Source: Paracoccus fistulariae
GTDB taxonomy: Bacteria > Pseudomonadota > Alphaproteobacteria > Rhodobacterales > Rhodobacteraceae
Direction of reading: 5' to 3'
Assembly: GCF_028553785.1 (NCBI RefSeq)
Contig: NZ_CP067136.1
Span: forward strand, 1,832,001 to 1,896,000
DNA: 64,000 nt
Shown piece by piece: positions 8,378-19,565 of the stretch. Numbering within the stretch: the first letter of the stretch is position 1; every line of letters starts with the position of its first letter. Below the pieces are notes generated by a model. That model had not been told where the DNA came from. It ran no database searches and was given only the letters and a program-made list of their open reading frames with translations. Made by a program: the position numbers and the translations under genes.

Positions 8378-9604
8378 ATGCCCGCGAACCCCGCAGATCG
8401 CATTCACGCCGCGCTGGATCGTCTGGCGGGCGACGCCCCTGCCCTGGGGCTTGCGGTGTCGGGCGGGGGCGATTCTGTCGCCCTGATGCGGATCGCGCGG
8501 GAATGGGCCGGGGATCGCAAGCTGATGGTGGCGACCGTGGATCACGGTTTGCGCCCGGACAGCGCGGCAGAGGCGGCGCAGGTGGGCGACTGGTCCCGCG
8601 ATCTGGACTTGCCGCATGAGGTGCTGCCCTGGCAGCGGGACGGTCAGACCGGAAACCTGATGGCCCAGGCGCGCGAGGCGCGGATGCGGCTGCTGTCAGA
8701 TTGGGCGCGGCGGCACGGACTGGCCGCAGTGCTGCTTGGCCATACTGCCGATGATCAGGCCGAAACCCTGATGATGCGGCTGGCCCGGGGATCCGGCGTC
8801 GACGGTCTGTCGGCAATGGCCGAGACGCGCGAGGCGATGGGCATGCGCTGGCTGCGCCCGATGCTTCGGGTTCAGCGTGCCGAACTGCGCGACTGGCTGC
8901 GCGAACACGGCATTGACTGGATCGACGACCCCAGCAATGACAACAGCAATTTCGACCGGGTGCGCTTTCGTCAGGCGATCCAGTCGCTGCAGCTTGACGT
9001 CAGCGCGCTGGCCCGCACCGCCACCCATATGCAAGAGGCGCGGGACGCGCTGTGCCATGCCGCCCTGTCACTGTCCAAGGATGCGGTAATCGCGCGGGGT
9101 CGGCTGATTCTGTCGGGCCGCAGTTTTGGCAAGGCCCCGCAGGAAATTCGACGCAGGCTTCTGGTCGCTGCATGCAGATGGGTGACAGGTGCGGATTATC
9201 CGCCACGCCGCAATACGGTTCTGCACGCGCTGCAGGCGATCGAACTGGGCAATCGCGTCACGCTGGACGGCACGATGATCGACCCCGCCGCAGACCGCAT
9301 CCGCATCGCCAGAGAGCCCGCAGCCGCCCTGCGCGCGCCGGATGCGACGGCAGGGATCTGGGATAATCGATGGAATATCAACAGCCTGCCCGACGGCCAT
9401 CACATTGCCGCCCTTGGCACCGACAGCCTTGGACAGACATCATGGCGGCAATCGGGCCTGCCACGCGACGAAGCCGCCGCCAGCCCGGCCCTGTGGCTGG
9501 GCGAACAACTGGTCGCGGCGCCCCTTTTGCGCCCGCATCCCGGTCTGCGCATCTCGCCCACCCGTGACGCGGCAGATTTTCGCAGGCTGGTCTTGGCGCA
9601 TTGA
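8378..9604 (+). CDS. tilS: tRNA(Ile)-lysidine synthase TilS
   Basis: TilS (408 residues) uses ATP and lysine to convert C34 of the tRNA-Ile CAU anticodon to lysidine, which is essential for AUA decoding. The PP-loop signature is SGGGDS at residues 28-33, and later LGHTADDQAETLMMRLARGS is a second hallmark. The C-terminal part is less conserved, as usual. It starts 5 bases after cpoB and sits between the tol-pal group and ftsH, a typical order in Rhodobacterales. Confidence 0.94.
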   Translation: MPANPADRIHAALDRLAGDAPALGLAVSGGGDSVALMRIAREWAGDRKLMVATVDHGLRPDSAAEAAQVGDWSRDLDLPHEVLPWQRDGQTGNLMAQAREARMRLLSDWARRHGLAAVLLGHTADDQAETLMMRLARGSGVDGLSAMAETREAMGMRWLRPMLRVQRAELRDWLREHGIDWIDDPSNDNSNFDRVRFRQAIQSLQLDVSALARTATHMQEARDALCHAALSLSKDAVIARGRLILSGRSFGKAPQEIRRRLLVAACRWVTGADYPPRRNTVLHALQAIELGNRVTLDGTMIDPAADRIRIAREPAAALRAPDATAGIWDNRWNINSLPDGHHIAALGTDSLGQTSWRQSGLPRDEAAASPALWLGEQLVAAPLLRPHPGLRISPTRDAADFRRLVLAH

Positions 9605-9662
9605 ACCTCAGCCGATAATCCCTATTTTCTAATGAAACCAAATTCCGCCGGAGGAGCCTCTT

Positions 9663-11555
<1,893 letters not shown>

Positions 11556-11576
11556 TCCGCGACGACAGAAATCCCG

Positions 11577-11606
11577 ACCCCGGCCAGAAGGCCGGGGTTT
11601 TTCTTT
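11577..11606 (+). terminator. Rho-independent terminator after ftsH
   Basis: A 9-bp perfect stem (ACCCCGGCC / GGCCGGGGT) closes an AGAA loop and is followed by TTTTTCTTT. It lies 21 bases after the ftsH stop. Confidence 0.93.
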
Positions 11607-11681
11607 GCCGGAACGCCACTGCACCCTTGCCTCTGATGCATCTTTGGGTGCATGTGCGGCGCAGAAAAGCGAAGGCTCGCG

Positions 11682-11984
11682 ATGACCCGACCCGACCAGA
11701 TCAACGACATGGCGACCTTGCGCGCCCATATCGACGCGCTGGATGAACGGCTGATCGGCCTTTTGGCGGAACGCCATGCCCTGATCGACCGCGCGGCGCA
11801 GATCAAATCCGGCATCGGCTGGCCCGCCCGGATCGACGCAAGGGTCGAAGAAGTGGTCGCAAATACGCGCAAACATGCCGCGGCTGCCGGGCTGGACCCC
11901 GACCTGATCGAGCATATCTGGCGTCGGCTCATCGAAGCCGCCATCGCCCAGGAAGACCGCCACCTGAACGGAGACCGTGAATGA
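11682..11984 (+). CDS. AroQ-type chorismate mutase
   Basis: This 100-residue all-helical protein converts chorismate to prephenate for phenylalanine and tyrosine synthesis. The stretch [20 protein letters not shown] and the later [14 protein letters not shown] match the monofunctional AroQ (type II) fold, and length fits. I take the ATG at 11682, since the ten in-frame residues before it lack a ribosome site. A related possibility is an isochorismate-pyruvate lyase, which shares this fold. The stop overlaps the folD start by 4 bases. Confidence 0.85.
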   Translation: MTRPDQINDMATLRAHIDALDERLIGLLAERHALIDRAAQIKSGIGWPARIDARVEEVVANTRKHAAAAGLDPDLIEHIWRRLIEAAIAQEDRHLNGDRE

Positions 11985-12856
11985 CCGCCACCCTGATTGA
12001 CGGCAAGGCCTTCGCCGCCACGCTGCGCGCCCGCATCGCAACCGAGGTGGCACAGATGAAGGATCACGGCATCACTCCGGGACTTGCCGTGGTGCTGGTC
12101 GGCGAAGATCCCGCAAGTCAGGTCTATGTCCGCTCCAAGGGCAAGATGACCCGCGAAGTCGGCATGAACTCCTATGAACACCGCCTGCCCGCCGAGACAG
12201 ATCAAGACAGCCTGCTGAACCTGATCACCCGGCTGAACAACGATCCGGCAGTCAATGGCATCCTTGTCCAGCTGCCCCTGCCGAAACATCTCGATGAATC
12301 GCTGGTCATCAATGCCATCGACCCGGCCAAGGATGTCGATGGATTCCATATCCAGAATGTCGGTCTGCTGGCCACGGGGCAAAAGGCCATGGTGCCCTGC
12401 ACGCCGCTGGGCTGCCTGATGCTGCTGCGCGACCGGCTGGGCAGCCTCTCGGGCAAGCGCGCGGTGATCATCGGCCGCTCGAATATCGTCGGCAAACCAA
12501 TGGCGCAACTGCTGCTGCGCGACAGTGCCACCGTCACCATCGCCCATTCCCGCACGGAAAACCTGCCCGCCCTCTGCCGCGAGGCTGATATCCTCGTCGC
12601 CGCCGTAGGCCGCCCGAAAATGGTCAAGGCCGACTGGATCAAGCCGGGCGCCACGGTGATCGATGTGGGCATCAACCGCACCGATGACGGGCTTGTCGGA
12701 GATGTCGATTTCGCCGCCGCCCGGGAGGTCGCAGGCGCCATCACCCCCGTGCCGGGCGGGGTCGGCCCGATGACCATTGCCTGCCTGCTGGCCAATACGC
12801 TGACAGCCACCGCCCGCAGCAATGGACTGCCCGATCCGGACGGCCTGACGCCCTGA
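11981..12856 (+). CDS. folD: Bifunctional methylenetetrahydrofolate dehydrogenase/cyclohydrolase FolD
   Basis: FolD (291 residues) interconverts 5,10-methylene-, methenyl- and 10-formyl-tetrahydrofolate with NADP+. Family hallmarks are [14 protein letters not shown] with the catalytic lysine, [10 protein letters not shown], the nucleotide-binding [15 protein letters not shown] and the C-terminal [16 protein letters not shown]. Length is normal. It is coupled to the chorismate mutase gene by an ATGA overlap and faces hrpB tail to tail. Confidence 0.97.
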   Translation: MTATLIDGKAFAATLRARIATEVAQMKDHGITPGLAVVLVGEDPASQVYVRSKGKMTREVGMNSYEHRLPAETDQDSLLNLITRLNNDPAVNGILVQLPLPKHLDESLVINAIDPAKDVDGFHIQNVGLLATGQKAMVPCTPLGCLMLLRDRLGSLSGKRAVIIGRSNIVGKPMAQLLLRDSATVTIAHSRTENLPALCREADILVAAVGRPKMVKADWIKPGATVIDVGINRTDDGLVGDVDFAAAREVAGAITPVPGGVGPMTIACLLANTLTATARSNGLPDPDGLTP

Positions 12857-12857
12857 G

Positions 12858-12915
12858 TCTTCTTTGCTGAAATATCCCGGGGGAGCCGCCGACAGGCGGC
12901 GGGGGCAGCGCCCCC
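12858..12915. repeat. Dispersed intergenic element with two GC hairpins, copy 1
   Basis: The stretch between the convergent folD and hrpB genes begins TCTTCTTTGCTGAAATATCC and runs into CGGGGG, then two hairpins: GCCGCC/GGCGGC (12885-12900) and GGGGGC/GCCCCC (12901-12915). A similar 5' block followed by GC hairpins occurs at 22359-22433. The arrangement suggests a repeated terminator-like or REP-like element. Confidence 0.7.
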
Positions 12916-15332
12916 TATGTCCCGCGCGGTTTTGCCCGCATCGTCGGATCCGCTTGGGTCGGATCCTCGGGCCAGGGATGGCGCGGATAGCGCCCCCGCA
13001 TGTCCTTGCGCACATCGGCATAGGAACTGGCCCAGAACCCCGGCAGATCGGTCGTCACCTGGACCGGCTTGCCGCCCGGAGATAACAGGCTGATCCGCAA
13101 GGGCCGCCCGCCCACCACCGGATGGCGGACCACGCCGAACAGCTCTTGCAGGCGCAGCTCGATCGAGGGCGTCTCGTGATCGTAATCGATCGGCACCTTG
13201 CGCCCCAAAGGCGTCACGAAATGCGCAGGCACCTGCTGATCCAGCATCTGCTGCCCGGCCCAGCCGATCCGCGCCTTCAAGGACTCGCTCAGATCCAGCG
13301 CCCGCAGATCCGAAAGGCTCCGCACCTGCCCAAGCCAGGGCAACAGCCACGTGCCATCGGCCAGAAGGCTGTCATCATCCACCGGGCCAAGCGCCTCCAG
13401 CAGCGCGATCCGCGCGCGCAGCCGCGCCGCCGCCCGGGTCCAGGGCAGACCGTTCAGACGCAGCCCCTCGAAAGCCGCGCGGGCGATATCCTCGGCCGGG
13501 GCGTCGGCCCAGATCCGGTCCGACAGCACCAGCGCGCCCAGACGCTCTTGCTCGCGCGCCATCACCCGGCCCTCGCGACGTGACCATTCGCAAAACCGGA
13601 CGGCGTCGATCCGCTGAGCATGGATCGCCCGCAGATCAGCCTCGTCCACCGGGGCGGCAAGCCTGATCTTCGCCTCTCGCTGATCGCCATCCAGATCCAG
13701 CGCGACGATCAGACGTTGCGAGGCCAGCGGATCCTCGGACGCCATCACGGCCCCCTTCCCGCCTGACAGCACATAGCGCGGATCGTCCCCCTTGCGGCGC
13801 AATCCGATCCGGTCCGGATAGGCCAGCGCCGCCATCGCGCCGACAGACAGGCCCTCGGCCTCGGGCGCCGTCCGGCGCAGGCGCCGGGCCTCATCCCGCA
13901 ACCGCTGCAGAGCGCCGCGATTGGCCTCCCACGGATGCCGCTGGGCAAATGCCTTCGGATCGCGGATCGCCTGCAGCCGCAGCGACAGATCGACCGGCGC
14001 GCCGCGCAGCGGATCGCGATCCGACAGAAGCGCCGCCAGATCCGCCGCCTCTCGCCCCGCGCGCAGCAGCATATGCCCGATGCGCGGATGCAGCGGCAGC
14101 CGTGCCAGCGCGCGCCCGTGATCGGTGATCCGGCCGTGATCGTCCAGCGCCTGCAGATCGCGCAGCAGGTTGCGGGCCTCGGTCATCGCGCCAACCGGCG
14201 GGGGCGTCAGAAAAGCCAGATCGCCCGGATCGGCGCCCCATGCGGCCAGTTCCAGCGCCAGACCGGCCAGATCCGCGACCGCGATCTCGGGCGGGGCAAA
14301 GGCGGGCAAGGCACCCTCCTCGGCCTGCGCCCACATCCGATAGCAGATCCCCGGCCCCACCCGGCCCGCGCGGCCCCGCCGCTGATCGGCCTCGGCCCGG
14401 CTGACACGCTCGGTCACCAGCCGCGACATGCCGCTGCCCGGATCAAAGCGTGCCCGCCGCGCGCGACCGGCATCGACCACCACCCGCACCCCCGGGATCG
14501 TCAGCGAGGTTTCGGCAATCGAGGTCGCCAGCACGATCCGCCGCCGGTCCCCCGGCGGGGCCAGCGCCGCCCGCTGCGCCCTGGCGTCCAGCGCGCCGTA
14601 AAGCGGCAACACCTCGCAATCCAGACCGGACAGCTGCGCCATGACGCGACGGATCTCTCCTTCCCCCGGCAGAAAGGCCAGGATCGAGCCGCCGGTCTTG
14701 CGGGTGTCCTGTTCTGCGCGTGCAATCAGCCGTGCGGCATCATCGACCAGCCGCGCCCCGCCCGGCAGGGGCCGGTCCAGCCAGCGCGTCTCGACCGGAA
14801 AGGCCCGCCCGTCCGATCGCAGGATCGGCGCATCGTCCAGCAGCGCCGCGACGGGTTCGGCCTCCAGCGTGGCCGACATGACCAGCAGGGCCAGATCCTC
14901 GCGCAGCGCGCCCCGCGCCTCCCAGACAAGGGCCAGCCCCAGATCGGCATTCAGGCTGCGTTCGTGAAATTCGTCAAAGATCACACAGCCGATCCCCTCA
15001 AGCGAGGGATCGGACTGGATCATCCGCGTCAGGATGCCTTCGGTCACGACCTCGATCCGCGATCCGGGCACCGATTCGCCCCTGATCCGGTAACCGACGC
15101 GCTGGCCCGGATCCTCGCCCAGCGTGGCGGCCATCCGTTCCGCCGCCGCCCGCGCCGCCAGCCTGCGTGGCTCCAGCATCAGGATCCGGCCCGCGATCTG
15201 ATCCATCAGCGCCAAAGGCACCCGCGTCGTCTTGCCCGCGCCCGGCGGCGCGACCAGCACGGCGCGGCCATGCCGGGCCAGCGCGTCCCGCAGCGGCGGA
15301 ATTGCATCTTCGATGGGCAGGCGGTCACTCAT
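12915..15332 (-). CDS. hrpB: ATP-dependent helicase HrpB
   Basis: This is an 805-residue DEAH-family helicase whose cellular role is poorly defined. Motif I is APPGAGKTT at about residues 28-36, motif II DEFH at 120-123, and motif III SAT follows in LLVMSATLEAEP. The helicase C half carries the ATSIAETSLTIPGVRVVVD and QRRGRAGRVGPGICYRMW signatures, and the C-terminal region is HrpB-specific. Its stop lies inside the second hairpin of the intergenic element, so terminator and gene end overlap. Confidence 0.94.
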   Translation of the reverse strand: MSDRLPIEDAIPPLRDALARHGRAVLVAPPGAGKTTRVPLALMDQIAGRILMLEPRRLAARAAAERMAATLGEDPGQRVGYRIRGESVPGSRIEVVTEGILTRMIQSDPSLEGIGCVIFDEFHERSLNADLGLALVWEARGALREDLALLVMSATLEAEPVAALLDDAPILRSDGRAFPVETRWLDRPLPGGARLVDDAARLIARAEQDTRKTGGSILAFLPGEGEIRRVMAQLSGLDCEVLPLYGALDARAQRAALAPPGDRRRIVLATSIAETSLTIPGVRVVVDAGRARRARFDPGSGMSRLVTERVSRAEADQRRGRAGRVGPGICYRMWAQAEEGALPAFAPPEIAVADLAGLALELAAWGADPGDLAFLTPPPVGAMTEARNLLRDLQALDDHGRITDHGRALARLPLHPRIGHMLLRAGREAADLAALLSDRDPLRGAPVDLSLRLQAIRDPKAFAQRHPWEANRGALQRLRDEARRLRRTAPEAEGLSVGAMAALAYPDRIGLRRKGDDPRYVLSGGKGAVMASEDPLASQRLIVALDLDGDQREAKIRLAAPVDEADLRAIHAQRIDAVRFCEWSRREGRVMAREQERLGALVLSDRIWADAPAEDIARAAFEGLRLNGLPWTRAAARLRARIALLEALGPVDDDSLLADGTWLLPWLGQVRSLSDLRALDLSESLKARIGWAGQQMLDQQVPAHFVTPLGRKVPIDYDHETPSIELRLQELFGVVRHPVVGGRPLRISLLSPGGKPVQVTTDLPGFWASSYADVRKDMRGRYPRHPWPEDPTQADPTMRAKPRGT

Positions 15333-15467
15333 GCTGCGACTTAGCCCACAAGCCCCGCCAAACGCAACGCGGCGGCAGTTATCGCCACGGTGCTACAAAT
15401 CCCTAAAATCCGAACTATTTATAGGGGGCTGCGTTCTGATACGCAGACAGATAGTGACGGGGACAGA

Positions 15468-16838
15468 ATGAGTATCGGCAGCGATTTCATGCAGGGTCTG
15501 GGCCTTGCCGATCCGGTGATCCGGCTGGGCGTGACCGGCCTGTCGCGGGCGGGCAAGACCGTGTTCATCACCTCGCTTGTGGCGAATCTGATGGATCGCG
15601 GTCGGATGCATGCGCTGCGCGCCGCCGCCGATGGATCGCTGAAAACCGCCTGGCTGCAACCGCAGCCCGACGATACCGTGCCGCGTTTCGATTACGAACG
15701 CTATCTGGCCGCATTGACCGGCCCCGATGCGCATTGGCCCGATGGCACCCGCCATGTCAGCCAGCTGCGCCTGTCCCTGCGGATCGAGCGTCAGGGTCTG
15801 CTGTCAAGTTTTCGCGGACCGCAGACCGTTCATCTGGATATCGTCGATTATCCGGGCGAATGGCTTCTGGACCTGCGGCTGATGGAAAAGGATTTCAGCG
15901 AATGGTCGACCGAAGTGCTGGAGCGGATGCAAAACCGCCCCGGCGCCGATGCGTTCAAGGCCGCAATCGCCGCGCAGGGCAGCAATCCCGGCTTTGACGA
16001 ACCGACGGCGCAGGCGCTGGCCGAAACCTATACTGCGCATCTGCAGGCGGCGCGTGAGGCAGGCTGGTCCGACTGTACCCCCGGCCGCTTCCTGATCCCC
16101 GGAGAGATGGCCGGCTCGCCCGCGCTGACCTTTGCGCCGCTGCCTGCCGATCTGGCGCAAAGTCGGCTCTATAAGGAATTCCGCCGCCGCTATGACGCCT
16201 ACAAGTCGCGCGTGGTCAAACCGTTCTTTCGCGAACATTTCGCCAGGATCGACCGTCAGGTGGTGTTGATCGACGCTTTGGGCGCGATCCATCAGGGTCC
16301 ACAGGCGGTCGAGGATATGCGCCGCGCGATGGCCGATGTGCTGACCGCCTTCCGCCCCGGACGCACCGGATGGCTGGCACAGCTTCTGGGCACACGTCGG
16401 GTCGAGCGGATCCTGTTTGCCGCCACCAAGGCCGATCACCTGAACCATGTGCAGCACAACCGGCTAACGGCCATCGTCTCGGCCATGCTGCGCGAGGCCC
16501 GCGACCGCGCCGATTTTTCGGGCGCGCGGACCGAGGCGATGTCGATTGCCGCCCTGCGCGCCACGACCGAGGATGTGATCCAGCAGGATGGCGAGGATCT
16601 GCCGGCTGTCCGGGGGCGCCTGCTGGATGGCCGTCAGGCGGTGCTTTACCCCGGCGAATTGCCCGCTGATCCGGCGGAATTGCTGCATCCGGCGCGCTCG
16701 GGCGCCGAAAAATGGCTGAACGGCGATTATTCGATCATGAATTTCGCCCCCGCCCCGATGACCCTGCGTGCAGGTGACGGCCCGCCCCATATCCGGCTGG
16801 ACCGCGCCGCTGAATTCCTGATCGGAGACCGCCTGTGA
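15468..16838 (+). CDS. ycjX: YcjX/DUF463-family P-loop GTPase-like protein
   Basis: This 456-residue protein has a Walker A motif GLSRAGKT at residues 24-31 and the family stretch DIVDYPGEWLLDLRLMEKDF. In enterobacteria ycjX and ycjF belong to a stress-responsive operon; the biochemical role is not settled. I start at the ATG at 15468 because the 26 residues upstream in frame lie in an AT-rich, promoter-like stretch. The next gene, ycjF-like, overlaps it by 4 bases, the same pairing as in E. coli. Confidence 0.9.
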   Translation: MSIGSDFMQGLGLADPVIRLGVTGLSRAGKTVFITSLVANLMDRGRMHALRAAADGSLKTAWLQPQPDDTVPRFDYERYLAALTGPDAHWPDGTRHVSQLRLSLRIERQGLLSSFRGPQTVHLDIVDYPGEWLLDLRLMEKDFSEWSTEVLERMQNRPGADAFKAAIAAQGSNPGFDEPTAQALAETYTAHLQAAREAGWSDCTPGRFLIPGEMAGSPALTFAPLPADLAQSRLYKEFRRRYDAYKSRVVKPFFREHFARIDRQVVLIDALGAIHQGPQAVEDMRRAMADVLTAFRPGRTGWLAQLLGTRRVERILFAATKADHLNHVQHNRLTAIVSAMLREARDRADFSGARTEAMSIAALRATTEDVIQQDGEDLPAVRGRLLDGRQAVLYPGELPADPAELLHPARSGAEKWLNGDYSIMNFAPAPMTLRAGDGPPHIRLDRAAEFLIGDRL

Positions 16839-17905
16839 CCGATGATCCGAACCGCCGTCGCGGCCCCGTCCTGATCGAGATCGACACGCCCGAGCCGCAG
16901 GAACGGCGGCAGCCGCCGCAGCATCAGACCCGCGAGGCCGAGGATCAGCCCAACCCCGCCGATGCCCCGGTGATCGACGAGGCCAGCCCGGTTCTGCCGC
17001 GCCCGCGCACGATGGAGATGGTGACACGCCTTGTCGGTCGTCCGCCCTCGGCGCTGACCCGGCTGTTCATCAATTCCGGCGTGGCACTGCTGACCTTTCT
17101 TCTGTCGATCGCGGCGCTGGATTACATCAACCGGCTGCTGGACAGCTATCCCGTTCTGGGCTGGATCGCGGTCACGCTGTTTGCGCTGTTCACGCTGGCC
17201 GCGCTTGGCATGGCCTGGCGCGAATATCGCGCCTGGGCGCGCTTTGCCAAGATCGACGCGATCCAGCGGCAGGCCGGGGCGGCGCTGGAAAGCAGCGATC
17301 TGGACAAGGCCCGTCAGGTCACCGATCAGCTTCTGTCGCTGTATCATCGCAGGCCGGAACTGGACTGGAACCGCAAGCGGCTGTCGGACAATCGCGGCGA
17401 TGCCTTTGACGCGCAGACCCTGCTGACCATGGCCGAAACCGAATTGATGGCGCAGCTGGATCAAGAGGCGCGGCGCGAGATCGAGGCCGCGTCGCGCACG
17501 GTCGCGGCGGCCACGGCGTTGATACCCTTGGCATTGGCCGATGTGGCCGCCGCGCTGGCGGCCAATCTGCGCATGATCCGGCGCATGGCCGAAATCTATG
17601 GTGGCCGGGCGGGCGCGGTCGGCGGATGGCGTCTGGCGCGCACCGTCATGACCCATCTTGTCGCGACGGGCGCCGTGGCGGCAGGCGACGACCTGATCCA
17701 CACCGTCGCGGGTGGCGGCGTGCTGGCCAAGGTCAGCCGCCGCTTTGGCGAAGGCGTGGTCAATGGCGCCCTGACGGCCCGCGTCGGCGTCGCCGCGATG
17801 GAGGTCTGCCGCCCCCTGCCCTTCATCGCCCAGCCGCGACCCAAGGTCGGCAATCTGGTCACGCGCGGCTTGCGCGGGCTGTTCGGCGAAAGCGAGAAGG
17901 AATGA
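16835..17905 (+). CDS. ycjF: YcjF/TIGR01620-family inner-membrane protein (DUF697)
   Basis: This 356-residue membrane protein begins with a proline- and glutamate-rich cytoplasmic tail (about 1-75). Two transmembrane helices follow at about 78-97 and 107-127, then a helical region and a DUF697-like C-terminal part (about 220-330). It overlaps ycjX by 4 bases and is likely its membrane partner. Assignment rests on this pairing plus the two-helix layout. No transporter motif is visible. Confidence 0.85.
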   Translation: MTDDPNRRRGPVLIEIDTPEPQERRQPPQHQTREAEDQPNPADAPVIDEASPVLPRPRTMEMVTRLVGRPPSALTRLFINSGVALLTFLLSIAALDYINRLLDSYPVLGWIAVTLFALFTLAALGMAWREYRAWARFAKIDAIQRQAGAALESSDLDKARQVTDQLLSLYHRRPELDWNRKRLSDNRGDAFDAQTLLTMAETELMAQLDQEARREIEAASRTVAAATALIPLALADVAAALAANLRMIRRMAEIYGGRAGAVGGWRLARTVMTHLVATGAVAAGDDLIHTVAGGGVLAKVSRRFGEGVVNGALTARVGVAAMEVCRPLPFIAQPRPKVGNLVTRGLRGLFGESEKE

Positions 17906-18083
17906 TCCGCACATCTGGGCTGCACCTCTGACGCGTCAGGGGGCAGCAGGGATGTGCTCAAAGCGGCATCCCGTTGCCGCGGGAGGGTGGATCGCCCCTC
18001 CGGACACGCCACCAGCAATAAAGATTAAAGAATCGCCGCATTTATTGTAATATTATTTCTAAAAATTCTATTTCGAGGAAATA

Positions 18084-18539
18084 ATGATGAAAAATAAATT
18101 GGTATTTGTCTTGGCCGGGGCAATCGCGGCCCTTACCCTGTCACCCGGCCACCCTGCGGCGCAAAGCTTCAGCGCCGGTGAGGCCGGCCGACTTAAAGGC
18201 ACTGTGGGGACTTGCAACACCGACGCTGGCTGCAAGATCCTGGAACGCGCCTGCCTGAAAGCGAAGGGCACCTATCACGATGTCGAAGGCGAGGATCTGA
18301 AGGGCACCTGCACCACCGAGGACGAAAGCGAAACCGCCGGAACATCGGCGCAGCTTGCCATAGCGCCGCAGCGACAACAAAGCGGCGGCACGCAAGACCT
18401 TGCCGCGAAAACCGGCCCGGCAGAGGATTCCTTCTGCCATTCCGCGACATTTTGCGAGGTGCTGAAGCAGGTCTGCCCGACCTCGGGCGGAACCTACAAG
18501 GATCTGCCCGGCGGCGGCGTCTGCAAAGATCCCGAATAG
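18084..18539 (+). CDS. Secreted protein with a duplicated cysteine pattern, function unknown
   Basis: This 151-residue protein has a signal peptide (about 1-27, cut after HPAAQ or nearby) and two related cysteine segments. Segment 1 is Cys43-x5-Cys-x6-Cys...Cys, holding CNTDAGCKILERAC and KGTYHD; segment 2 near the end holds CHSATFCEVLKQVC and GGTYKD. Each has four cysteines with the same spacing in the first three, so two disulfide-bonded copies of one small domain are likely. A Gln/Thr/Gly-rich linker joins them. Two adjacent ATGs (18084, 18087) follow GAGGAA. The upstream 80 bases are strikingly AT-rich, unlike the neighbours. I do not recognise the family. Confidence 0.8.
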   Translation: MMKNKLVFVLAGAIAALTLSPGHPAAQSFSAGEAGRLKGTVGTCNTDAGCKILERACLKAKGTYHDVEGEDLKGTCTTEDESETAGTSAQLAIAPQRQQSGGTQDLAAKTGPAEDSFCHSATFCEVLKQVCPTSGGTYKDLPGGGVCKDPE

Positions 18540-18555
18540 GCCCGCGCCCGACCGG

Positions 18556-19554
18556 TTATCGCAGCCGCTGCCCTTCGGCATCGAAGCGGAAGGCGCGGCT
18601 TTGATCGGGGGTCAGCCAGACCGTGTCGTCCACCGGGTGATCATGTTCGCCGAATTGGCGCACCGTCAGCAGGCCATGATCCTCGGTCCGGATATAGGTC
18701 AGCGTTTCGCCGCCCAGCTTTTCAAGATGGCTGACACGGCCTTCGATCTGCCCGCTTTCGGCGGAAATCGACAGATGTTCGGGCCGGATGCCCAGCGTGT
18801 CAAAATTCAGCCCCAGCCTGTCGGCCTTCAGGAAATTCATCTGAGGAGAGCCGATAAAGCCCGCCACGAAGGTATTATCCGGATCATTATACAGATCCAT
18901 CGGCCGGCCCACCTGCTCAACCCGGCCCGCGCGAAGAACGACGATCTTGTCGGCCAGCGTCATCGCCTCGACCTGATCATGGGTGACATAGATCATCGTC
19001 GCGCCCAGTTCGCGGTGCAGGCGTGCGATCTCGATCCGGGTGGCGACACGCAAGGCCGCATCCAGGTTCGACAGCGGTTCGTCAAACAGGAACAGCTTGG
19101 GCGTGCGCACGATGGCGCGGCCAATCGCGACCCGCTGCCGCTGCCCGCCCGACAGTTCTGACGGCCGCCGCTCCATCAGCGGCTCCAGCGCCAGCATGGC
19201 GGCAGCCTTGTCGGCGGCGGATGCGATGTCAGCCTTGGCCACACCCGCCTGCTTCAGCGCCAACCCCATATTGTCGCGCACGGTCAGATGCGGATAAAGC
19301 GCATAGCTTTGGAACACCATCGCGATCTCGCGTTTCGCGGGGGGCAGATCGTTGATCCGCGCGCCGTCAATCGCAACATCGCCCGAGGTCACATCCTCAA
19401 GCCCCGCGATCATGCGCAAAAGCGTGGACTTGCCGCAGCCTGAAGGCCCGACGAAGACGCAGAATTCGCCATCCTCGACCGACAGATCGACACCCTTGAT
19501 GACGTCGGTCTTGCCAAAGGCCTTGGTGACATTGGACAGGGTCAGGGCTCCCAT
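18556..19554 (-). CDS. CUT1-type sugar ABC transporter ATP-binding protein (MalK/UgpC family)
   Basis: This 332-residue ATPase powers the sugar importer of this operon. Walker A is GPSGCGKST at residues 36-44, the signature [14 protein letters not shown] follows, and Walker B is [15 protein letters not shown]-terminal TOBE/MalK regulatory domain follows after about residue 240. It is the last gene of the operon, 11 bases after the oxidoreductase gene. Substrate is inferred from the flanking murQ and nagA genes. Confidence 0.93.
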   Translation of the reverse strand: MGALTLSNVTKAFGKTDVIKGVDLSVEDGEFCVFVGPSGCGKSTLLRMIAGLEDVTSGDVAIDGARINDLPPAKREIAMVFQSYALYPHLTVRDNMGLALKQAGVAKADIASAADKAAAMLALEPLMERRPSELSGGQRQRVAIGRAIVRTPKLFLFDEPLSNLDAALRVATRIEIARLHRELGATMIYVTHDQVEAMTLADKIVVLRAGRVEQVGRPMDLYNDPDNTFVAGFIGSPQMNFLKADRLGLNFDTLGIRPEHLSISAESGQIEGRVSHLEKLGGETLTYIRTEDHGLLTVRQFGEHDHPVDDTVWLTPDQSRAFRFDAEGQRLR

Positions 19555-19565
19555 TGGGGTCTCCT

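Noticed and set aside
13935..15344. A plus-strand open frame of about 469 codons opposite hrpB
   Set aside because: It is the antisense of conserved helicase motifs and is Arg/Gln/Pro-rich with no ribosome site.
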